NCBI GenBank assembly: GCA_951217055.1 | Contig: OX578281.1 | Span: forward strand, 16,035,344 to 16,099,343 | Direction of reading: 5' to 3' | From: Gerris lacustris | Taxonomy: Eukaryota > Arthropoda > Insecta > Hemiptera > Gerridae | DNA: 64,000 nt | Shown: positions 55,971 to 64,000 of the stretch, in pieces | Layout: each line of letters starts with the position of its first letter | Position numbering within the stretch: the first letter of the stretch is position 1 | Position numbers and translations under genes: made by a program | Notes under the pieces: generated by a model | Told to the model about the DNA's origin: nothing | Databases searched by the model: none | Seen by the model: the letters and a program-made list of their open reading frames with translations, nothing else

Positions 55971-56027
55971 ACCTGATAACACAATTTATTGAATTGCTAG
56001 CTGCTTTTGGAATTCAGCTACTCAATA
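55330..56027. mobile_element. TIR element studded with a 16-bp motif
   Basis: Termini GAGTAGCTGAATTCTAAAAG and its complement TTTTGGAATTCAGCTACTC (about 698 bp apart). The motif AAAAGCAGCTATATCC occurs exactly or with 1-4 changes at 55346, 55481, 55514, 55541, 55594, 55810 and 55838 (forward) and at 55753 and about 55994 (reverse). This arrangement is typical of transposase-binding subterminal repeats. A 106-codon frame (55367-55687) contains the motif translated as SSYI/NSYI and is probably a by-product. A 36-T run lies at about 55929-55964. Superfamily not assigned; no clear target duplication. Confidence 0.82.
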
Positions 56028-56059
56028 TATAAATATCATTATTATGTTACCTCTGCAGT

Positions 56060-56320
56060 CCTGGATAACTTTTGCCTGCTATCCTTTTAACTAGGTTACA
56101 ATCGTCCAGTTATGGAAACGAAATATCCAGAACTGGATCAAGTGTGGAGACCGCACTTATCTATTCGATGTTTCATCGAATCTTTTCTAGTCCTAAAACT
56201 CAGATTTTAAATTTGAAGCTCACGTTAACGCGAGCCTGCGCGCGAACACTTTGATGGTTAAGCAATCATTCAAATGGATTATAGTGAAAGGATCATATTC
56301 AAGTTATCGTTGGTTACGTT
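56060..56320 (-). repeat. Family B middle fragment, minus strand
   Basis: On the minus strand: CAACGATAACTTGAATATGA, a decayed region, GTTCGCGCGCAGGCTCGCGT, AACGTGAGCTTCAAATTTAA, AGGACTAGAAAAGATTCGAT. Strongly diverged and without head or tail. Confidence 0.6.
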
Positions 56321-56942
56321 AAGATAAATTCATTGGATGCGTTTTTACTCGCGTTTGGGCTACATAGATAAAAATTCATTCATAAAGTCGTACGGAGACG
56401 TCACTGCGTGTTTTACCCCACCCTTCCTTCCTTGTGCACTTCTTAGTGCTCCGTTAAGGTTATAAACAAAGTGGAATATATTATTTAAATAAAAAGAAGT
56501 ATCCATTTAATATTTATGCTATGTAAATGGATGACTCGAAAAATGAAAACAAAAACATAAACAAGAGGTAAGAGGACGAAGGTTTCAATTCAGGTTGACA
56601 TAAACGCAAGAAAGTTGGTTTGGTACCAACTTTTATCGCGTCATGTTATGTCAGCCATAGATTGTTCTGAAGCGCGTAAAAAAGCATTCTATGAACCCAC
56701 CAGAAGAGCCCGCTTATGCTTGCTTCAATTACGGTTTTAATTTGACTTTTTGTTTCGTTTACTAATTGTAAGTGTAGCAAATGTAAGGAGATACTCCTCA
56801 TATTATATGAAACCATTATTTTAAATGAAGTTGTAACAGCTTGTAACCTTCGTCCCTTTTAAACAAAACAACTTTTAAAGTAAACACTTTACTTTTTTTA
56901 TTCTCCATATATGCAAATCCCCCTTTAATTTTTATATCATTA
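56321..56942. other. Non-coding, no feature recognised
   Basis: AT-rich; no repeat partner seen. Confidence 0.4.
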
Positions 56943-57100
56943 AGCCTTGTCCAGACTGCCTAAACGAACAGAGGAAACAAACCGAGCATTAGCCTCTGCG
57001 CATGCCCAGTCTAAAGTGCGATTGCGCATCTCAGACTGGGCATGCGCAAAGACTAATGCTCAGCTTGTTTCCTCCGTTCGGTTTAGCAGTCGGTGGACGA
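56943..57100. mobile_element. GTCCAGACTGCC MITE, short copy
   Basis: Left GCCTTGTCCAGACTGCC and right GCAGTCGGTGGACGA ends pair with mismatches; the arms continue with GCATTAGCCTCTGCGCATGC and GCATGCGCAAAGACTAATGC, and the centre has CAGTCTAAAGTGCGATTGCG. A single-centre version of 60123-60348. Confidence 0.8.
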
Positions 57101-58273
57101 TACATTAGAGTTGTTGTATCCATACACTCGAGTAAGTTTTTATTTTTTGATCCTCCATATTATGTTACTTGACATGTTATGAATATTAATGTATTTTTGA
57201 CTTGTTATATCCGCAATTGCATGGAATTTTCAGTGTTTCAAATTTCGAACTAAGAGCTTAATTTTTGTTTCTTTGAAAAGTCTAAAATATGTTATATAAC
57301 AAATAACTTAAATTAATAGTACATAATTGTCAATATTAAATTGATGGATTTTAAATTCAAGTATTTTTATTATATTATTTCCGAGCTTACCTTTGTTTTA
57401 ATTAAATTAAAAGTATTGTATACGCAAAGTGTAAGTATAAATATAAACTTGAAAATGATACAAAATAAAATAAAATGGCATAAATTGCCTTCTGACAAAA
57501 CACGCTTCCATATAACGACCATGGTAAAAGAGAAAACAGCTGTAATAATAAAATAAACAGATAAATATTAAAACAAAAGGTAAACTACAAGCAAAATGTT
57601 AAAAAAGAAAAATTAAATAATAACAAGCTGAGCACTCGTAAGAATAGAATTATCCGTGAGGAATATTCTTTGATCAGTTACAAATAACAGTTCTGCAAAA
57701 ATTAATGAACTTTTGGGCCCCAAGAAAATGTTATCTAAACTTTGTTTACTAGGTTGCTGAATCCGAATCTGAAGTCAAACTTTTTCCTATGTGTACAGTT
57801 TTCCCGGAAAATGCGCCTAAAGTTAGGAAAAATTGAGTTTTTGACCCAATTTTTCGCCCAAAAAAATTTCGTAAAAAAAAAAATATATAAATATTGGGCG
57901 TTTGAATATCTTTAAACTATGAAAAACACGAATCAAATTTTTACTTTTGATTTGAAAATCTCTTGACCTTACTTTTTTAAGAAAATAGAAAAATAAGAAA
58001 AAAAATCGATTTTTCCTCATATTGAGTCTTTGTATTTCTATTACTTTTTATGACTTTTTTCTGACATTATTCTAGAGAACTACAATATATGTGACCGAAG
58101 GGAGGGGGGGGGGGGATTGGGGGGATACTAAAAAAATTGGGCGAAACGGCAACTTGTATTATGTACTTTTTTTTAGTAACAATTTTTGGTTTTGTATTGA
58201 AACTGTTATGAAAAAAATACCGCATGGAAACGGGTATTGAATTGAAAACAGAATTCAGACATTCGTAGTAGGT
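57101..58273. other. Non-coding; G run at 58104
   Basis: AT-rich sequence with A/T runs, a head fragment of modular repeat A (TTCCGAGCTTACC near 57380) and a GGGAGGGGGGGGGGGG tract at 58099. No gene. Confidence 0.45.
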
Positions 58274-58331
58274 ATGATGAGTGGAAATATTATAACCTGA
58301 CTTAAGTCAGGTTATAATATCTCCGCTCATT
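58274..58331. repeat. Perfect 34-bp palindrome within a longer inverted repeat
   Basis: ATATTATAACCTGACTTAAG continuing to 58320 is a perfect 34-nt palindrome centred on CTTAAG. ATGAGTGGA and TCCGCTCAT extend it outwards with one mismatch to 58 bp. A cruciform-prone site or tiny foldback; no loop. Confidence 0.9.
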
Positions 58332-60122
58332 AAAATTGCTAATTATACTTTAACTAGTCTGGGAGTTTAAAGTTTTCAAAATTGTTTTGATAACTATTTT
58401 TAAAACTCTTCATAAAAACACTTCTTTTTTATTTGAAACCAAACATGTTTTTAAAACAGTTTTGAAACCCAAAGAATAAGTAGTGCATTCTTAAAGGCAA
58501 ACTTTCAAAAGGTTTAAATAATTTGAAGATGGTTAATGATCCTAGTAGATTAAATAAAATATGAATTTTTACAGTGAATATGGAGTCCTAAAGATATAGG
58601 TTAATAGATAATATGGTAGACAAAGCTTACTTAATAGATGTTAACAAGAAAGAAACGAAAAAAAACAGAACTAAACCCACTTTTAAATTAAACGCACTTG
58701 AACTTTATGGTGTAGGTTTCTCATGTTTAACTAGTTTGTTTATAAATAATCGCTCTGCCAACCACATTTATTCCAATAAATAAAGAGGGTTCGTTTTGAT
58801 TTGCACGACTCCAATTGCAATATAAACAAATAAAATAAATATAAATATTTAACTGCATAAAGTAAGATAGCAACTTGACGACTTTATCAAGTTTTATCAA
58901 ACGTATAACAAAAGGCAACGGAAGCCATTGTAAACATCGTATTTCTTTATCTCCAAATAAAAAAATAAAAAATCAATCAGAAGATATATTTTATATTTTT
59001 ATTCTCTTGTATGTGTCAACACTTAATTCGACATTGGGCCACAAGGGAAATTATTATTATAAATATGATTTTATAATTTAAGCAAAGCATATAACGGTTG
59101 ACTAAATACTCAAAGTATACTATGAGATGTATTAAAAATGTGGAATTTTTGTTTCTTAGAACTTAGAACAAAAACTATTAATTAAAAAATATTGTGTCAA
59201 TGTTTAAATGACAAATTTGTGTGACTTACTAGTAGCTTTCTATTTATTGGACGAATGGTTTCATGAAAGTTAAAAGTTCCGTTGTTTGGACCTGTTTCTA
59301 TTCCGAGTGAAGTACCTTATTTCTATTTAATATTGGATGTGATTAATAATTAATATGGGGCCCTATTTGGGCTACTTTAGACAAATAATCCCTATTTCTT
59401 CAAACTTGGATGATTAATTTTAAAGATATACATATAGGTATAAATAAAAAATAGGGTTCTTTAATTATTTGTTGTTTATGGTAATATGTGAAGAGAAATG
59501 GAAATTGTTGTTAAATGCTTTTGACACATTATTGTTAAGAACTTGTTCCATATTTCAAATCCTAATCTCTAACGTCACCTACATTCGACTGCATTTAAAT
59601 TACCTCTGCTTTAAATGTTTTGTTATATTACTTTACAAATCACCTTGAGACGTTTTAACTACAAAATGGAGTATTTATTATTGTTTAATTAAAACAACGT
59701 TTTCAATTTTTTTTTGTTAAATTAAAATATCTTTACAATAAATATGCATTTACTCTCCACTAACAAATGACTATTCTCGTTTCATTTGCGTTCGTTTGAA
59801 CAATTGTTTAAAATCAAACAATGATCATCGATTCCCCCCAATAATTAGCCTGATATTAACATTCAAATATTTAGCAAACAAATGTAAAACAGGTTAGAAT
59901 GATCTCTTTTTCATTACATCTAAAATTGAACTGTTGGTACCTGGAATGGCAGATATGTAAAACTTTTATGGAGCCTGTACGAGTAACTTGTTTAAAACTG
60001 ACTTAAAAACTCAAACAAAAAAATTTAAAACCAAGTGCTCTCATTGGCAACCCTCAACATTTTTTCGATTTTCCCGCGCTTTCAAAAGTTTTTCTAATTG
60101 TAAAAAGTGTACATATATTAAA
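58332..60122. other. Non-coding, no feature recognised
   Basis: AT-rich. Echoes of the 45858 repeat (CCAACCACATTTATTCCAAT at 58757). No gene. Confidence 0.45.
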
Positions 60123-60348
60123 GCCGTGTCCAGACTGCCGAACCGAACAGAGCAAAGGAGCCGAGCATTGGTCTCTGCGCATGCTCAGTATAAAGTGCGA
60201 CTGCGCATTTCAGACTGGGCATGCGCAGAGACCAATGCTCAGCTTGTTTCCTCTTGCTCAGTATTAAGTGCGACTGCGCATTTCAGACTGGGCATGCGCA
60301 GAGACCAATGTTCGTTTCCTCTGTTCTGTTCGGCAGTCTGGACACGGC
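60123..60348. mobile_element. GTCCAGACTGCC MITE, copy with duplicated core
   Basis: GCCGTGTCCAGACTGCCGAA at the left and TTCGGCAGTCTGGACACGGC at the right form a perfect 20-bp TIR. The core, with GTGCGACTGCGCATTTCAGA and CTGGGCATGCGCAGAGACCA, is present twice (about 60196-60238 and 60269-60311). A 127-codon plus frame across it is a translation of the MITE, not a gene. Related to 56943-57100. Confidence 0.88.
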
Positions 60349-60565
60349 ATAAAAGTTTAATTTTTTCCTAAATCATTTTTATCTTGTTCAAGTTAAATAA
60401 ACATAATATATTCCTTTGTGTTAACACGAATTCTGTTCTCTAGAAGTGTAATACGGGTCAAGTTTAAAATGTATGGAAACTTCAAAACTTATAATAATGA
60501 ACGGGAAAAAATTAATAAACATTTATAAGATTACAAAATAAAATTATAATTGGTAAGTTAAAAAG

Positions 60566-61116
60566 TAGACTGCCAATTGGTGTGGCACATTGCTGTCTCG
60601 CATTGTATCACGTACTTTATTGATTTTATGTTGTTTTTACAAGCCATTATTGTCTAATTTATTTAATTGTTTTTGTTTGCATGAATTAAATTATCAATTA
60701 AGCAAATGTTAAAGAGCGCAGACGGTAGAAATTCATCTGGTAGATACTATCTGCGGTCTACTTTCGACAAACCATCCAAATTTTATAAAAATCAGATTAG
60801 TACTTTTGAAGGTATAGGTGTTAATAAATATATGTTTATGTGCAAGTTGAAGAGAATCAAAGGACACAGAGGGTTGTAACTTAAATGGGACCAACAATGG
60901 ACTAATTATGACCTACCATACAAGTTTCCTTCAAATTAGACGGTTAGTTTTTAAGATGTTGGTTCACAAAAATTGAGCGACAAACACGAAACCAAAAAAT
61001 GTTCCCTGATGTCTGAAACGAATTTCTGTGTTGGAATATTTGAAATCGGAGACAATATATTTTGATTTTCAGAACGATCACATGTAGCTTCCGTTACCTT
61101 AGGGAAGCTGGAAAGC
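60566..61116 (-). mobile_element. Modular repeat 'A', type I middle, minus strand
   Basis: From the tail TAGACTGCCAATTGGTGTGG (60566) through CACGTACTTTATTGATTTTA, CATTGTTGGTCCCATTTAAG-like and AACATTTTTTGG complement to the head GCTTTCCAGCTTCCC...GGTAACGGAAGC (at 61116 on plus: AGCTTCCGTTACC). Nearly complete at about 550 bp. Confidence 0.8.
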
Positions 61117-61129
61117 AATATAAACTTTT

Positions 61130-61499
61130 GCTTTCGAGCTTACCGAAGATTACGGAAGCATTGCAAGATCTTTCTATTAAACTAAATTTCTTTATGACTC
61201 CGAATTAAAAAAAATCCGAGACAGAAATCCGTTTCAGACATTAGGGAACATTTTTGGTCTCCTGTCTATCTATCTGTCCAACATTTTTGTAAACCAATGT
61301 TATATTAAAAATCATTCTTCCAATATTAATGAAATTTCGATATGGTAGTAATAATTAGCCCATCGTTGGTCCCTAATTAATTTCTACCTTCTGTATACAT
61401 TAAATATTGCTAAATTGATACTTTTATTCTCGTGAAAAAAACCAAAACAATTTCTCCATATTTAAAATAAAAGGAGGAAAAAACAGACTGATTGACAAT
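61130..61499 (+). mobile_element. Modular repeat 'A', plus strand, truncated
   Basis: Head GCTTTCGAGCTTACCGAAGA with ATTACGGAAGC, block GACAGAAATCCGTTTCAGAC / AACATTTTTGGTCTC, type I middle (ATCGTTGGTCCCTAATTAA). The tail is lost after ACAGACTGATTGACAATGG. It starts 13 bp after the head of the minus-strand copy, so the two are head to head. Confidence 0.75.
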
Positions 61500-62369
61500 G
61501 GACCAAAAATGTTCCTTGATTTCTAAAACGGGGAAAAAAAGTTTTTGCATGAAACGGAAAATATCGCAGTTCACAAAAGGAACTATGAATTTAAAAATTT
61601 TCATTTCAAAATGGCCAGTCATTATTCAAATAAAAGCTCACGTTATATATTTAAAAAAATGATGACGTTTAAATTAATTGTCTTAATAAATCTAGTTTAT
61701 ATTTCATGGCGTTTACTTGGTTTTGAGTTTCATCGTGATAATGAAAAGGGCCGCCGTGTATTAAAACGAAGAACTGTCCTATTATTTATATTTAGCTTAG
61801 ATGGGTTGAAAAGGGTAATTTTTCTGACGAATGTATATTAACTGTCACTGTTAATAAAGGGAGAATATATTAGTTTTAATTTCCACGAATCCTGTGAATT
61901 GTGAGAATAATAAAGATCTTCCATAGGTTGTTGGCTAAACATTACCCCTATCGTTGACAATGAATATCGTCAAGGATGTTTGAAAATAGAGCGTATTCGG
62001 TGTTTGTAAATAATATAAACTAGGCATCGCGTGGCTCTATCATTGAAGCGAGCTTAGAGTTGGTAATAAATATGTATTGAATATTGAAAAAATAGATGAT
62101 CCTGAATCATGATGAGTTAGTTGATAGATAAAGGGTATGATAGTAGTACAGCGGCTAGTAGTAAGGGAACCACCCTGCATTCTTACTATTCCTCTAACCA
62201 CACATCACCCTTTTCAATTATTATAAAATGTACGACTTCACTACGCAAAAACTTCTGCTTGTATAAAGTTCACATTTTACATGCCTGAATCAATTATACT
62301 TTAGACCAGCTGTTCTCAAAGGGGTCCATGTGGACCCCCTGGGGGTCTATGGGACTTCATGGGGGGTCT
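61500..62369. other. Non-coding; outer GGGGTCTATGG repeat at the end
   Basis: AT-rich to about 62290. GCATCGCGTGGCTCTATCAT near 62026 is the complement of a word at about 15400. From 62308 CAGCTGTTCTCAAAGGGG looks like another hAT-type left end whose right end I cannot find; it would enclose the next element. Confidence 0.4.
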
Positions 62370-62377
62370 ATGATCAC

Positions 62378-63149
62378 CAGAGACCTTCAAATGCCTTTTT
62401 GCCATGGCGCCATACTAAAATGCCACATTTTGCCTATTTTTTGCTAAAAAGCCACATTTTGCCGATTTTCGGTAAAATGCCACACTTTGTGCCACATTTT
62501 GCCTTATTTGGGCCAAGTTATGAGAAAAAAATTGAAATATTCTAATATTCTTAGGGGTTCTGCTACAACCCATAAAACCAGGTAAGATTAAGATACGCCC
62601 TTGCAGGGCAGGATTCCACGGTGCTGAGGATTCCCCAAGTGACGTAAGGGATTCCTATCTTAGGGTAGTGACTCACTTCGTCATCCAAGTTACCAATGAG
62701 AATAGAATGCAACCTGCCACACGAGGTGGCGCCACCCACCAGGTACCTGTTCGACCGTCCCACGGTCTAGCTGCCACCTGCAGGTGGCGCCACCCGGTCA
62801 GCCCAATGTTTTCAATTAAACCCGTCAGATGTTGACACTGCCACTCAGCCCCCACTCCTTCAATCAAATCTAGAGGAAATCAAATCTCTCTAGCTCATCA
62901 CTGGTCAATGTGGGTCATTGTAGGGTATTGAAGATACCTGTAAATGGTAATAAAGTAGTTAATATGACTCAAGTTGCATGATTTAATATCCCTTTTACAA
63001 TGGAAGGGGGGGGGGGGGGTTGGAAAGTTGAAAAATAAATGCCACATTAGCTAAAATAAATGCCACATTTGGCCAAAATAAGTGCCATATTGCCACACTT
63101 TTTAGTGCCACATTTCGTAAAAATAAATGCTACATTTTGAAGGTCTCTG
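62378..63149. mobile_element. hAT-like element with 8-bp target duplication
   Basis: Ends CAGAGACCTTCAAATG and CATTTTGAAGGTCTCTG with exact duplication ATGATCAC (62370-62377 and 63150-63157). Both sides carry many AATGCCACATTTT words in direct order (about six on the left, six on the right). The centre, about 62551-62900, is GC-rich and different (GAGGTGGCGCCACCCACC and CAGGTGGCGCCACCC), possibly an older capture. Two 60-codon minus-strand frames there have no known domain. A 14-G run lies at 63006-63019. Confidence 0.88.
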
Positions 63150-63157
63150 ATGATCAC

Positions 63158-63525
63158 CAAGGGGTCTATTGGGGGTCTATGGATGTCTCTTTAGTAAAAA
63201 AATAAATTTATAAATAAAAAATAAAAATAAATAAATAAATAAAATGAACATAATAATATTATTAATAATAAATAAAATAATATTTATAAATGAATATTAA
63301 GGTATTCGTATACGGGAAGGAAGTGAGCATGAGTAATGAAAAAGTATGTTTTGATAACTTATAAAATATGTCCAATGTTTTGATATGAGAGTTTAATCCC
63401 GAAATTAAAACCCCCCACCATACCACCTACCCCTTCAACCGGCAAAAACATGTTACTAGCTTGTTTTTAAATGTAATCTGAGTGTTATTCACTGTACAAT
63501 TTTTATTTTTGAACAGTAACTTATG
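63158..63525. other. Non-coding, no feature recognised
   Basis: GGGGTCTATTGGGGGTCTAT at the start continues the sequence left of the previous element; then A/T-rich filler. Confidence 0.4.
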
Positions 63526-64000
63526 TTAACCCTCGAGTGGTCGCACTCATGTTCATTACACAATTGGTCGCGGGGGAGCGCGGCGCTCCCCTGATAAGAA
63601 TATATTATTTTATTTGTTTTATCGTGTTTTTACTGAACTATAAAGCTATATTATAATTAAAAATAATGTGAATAAGGTATATCGTCAATATTTTGCCAAA
63701 ACAACGAATCGGAAAATGTTCATAGGTACTTCCAAATTTTCACCCTCAACATCGGATAATAGAGCATTTTTCCAGATGTCATATACATTTCAGATTAGTA
63801 TATTTGTGGTTTTGGTAAATTACCCACGATATTTAAACATATTTATGCTGTTTTCAGTTATCAAGTTTTTCAGTTTTCTTCTGAAGATATAACATTATAT
63901 ACAACCCATTTAAAAAATTTAAAAGAGGATTTTAATGTCCGTTTTCGCGACATGGAAAATTTATATGTCCCAGCTTGGATCATTGAGCCATTCCTCTGTG
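63526..64000 (+). mobile_element. Possible piggyBac-like left end (cut by the window)
   Basis: TTAA at 63526-63529 is followed by CCCTCGAGTGGTCGCACTCA, then a second GGTCGC and a perfect hairpin GGGGAGCGC-G-GCGCTCCCC (63573-63591). TTAA plus a CCC start and a subterminal repeat fit piggyBac-type ends. No transposase is seen before the window ends; the 74-codon frame at 63668 is not similar to one. Confidence 0.4.

Noticed and set aside
59988..60371. 127-codon plus-strand open frame
   Set aside because: Runs through the GTCCAGACTGCC MITE including its duplicated core; the peptide repeats because the DNA repeats. No domain.

Overview
The window is 64 kb of AT-rich, gene-poor, repeat-dense eukaryotic DNA. 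The repeat types (tRNA-derived SINEs with box A/B, Tc1/mariner, PIF/Harbinger and hAT-type DNA transposons and their MITEs, 5'-truncated non-LTR retrotransposons, many 'universal' repeats with TGTCTGTCTGTCYGT cores) and the coding remnants fit an arthropod, most likely an insect. I cannot resolve the order. No intact host protein-coding gene, rRNA gene or functional tRNA gene was found. The longest open frame (166 codons) is the C-terminal piece of a non-LTR reverse transcriptase, and the other recognisable coding matter is also transposon debris. I read the window as intergenic or deep-intronic.

Layout. 0.6-1.1 kb: very homogeneous 29-bp minisatellite, then a tRNA-derived SINE. 2.4-4.3 kb: long-TIR Tc1/mariner-type element with a dead transposase core in its spacer. 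4.6-8.1 kb: hairpin repeats and a palindromic TA-flanked MITE (second copy at 32.9 kb). 9.3-10.1 kb: a 'GGGTCCGTAGGC' element (second copy at 47.4 kb). 6.9-37.2 kb: many copies of a modular repeat whose head, middle and tail are shuffled between copies. 12.1-13.6 and 19.0-20.3 kb: hAT-like elements with exact 8-bp target duplications. 15.6-16.0 kb: a repeat copy split by a 207-bp tRNA-like insertion with a perfect 35-bp inverted repeat and a 16-bp target duplication. 21-22 kb: LINE fragment nested in the modular repeat, followed by a five-unit tandem array with internal poly(A). 25.1 kb: PIF/Harbinger transposase remnant. 26.2 kb: second LINE 3' end. 27.8-28.5 kb: CAGGG-ended element inserted in a repeat whose empty relative lies at 36.2 kb. 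28.6-31.9 kb: large inverted repeat spanning microsatellites, a poly(A)-tailed SINE and a foldback with hammerhead-like cores. 41.7 kb: second SINE copy. 43.9 kb: 32-bp minisatellite. 50.9-51.7 kb: TIR element carrying a 200-bp hAT MITE. 55.3-56.0 kb: TIR element full of a 16-bp motif. 57-60 kb: GTCCAGACTGCC MITEs. 62.4-63.1 kb: another hAT-like element. 63.5 kb: possible piggyBac-like end.

There is no operon or pathway logic; the 'system' is a layered record of transposition. The most unusual items are the tRNA-loop snapback insertion at 15.7 kb, three foldbacks carrying CTGANGA-hairpin-GAAA (hammerhead-like) cores, the head/middle/tail swapping of the modular repeat, and the motif-studded TIR element at 55.3 kb.
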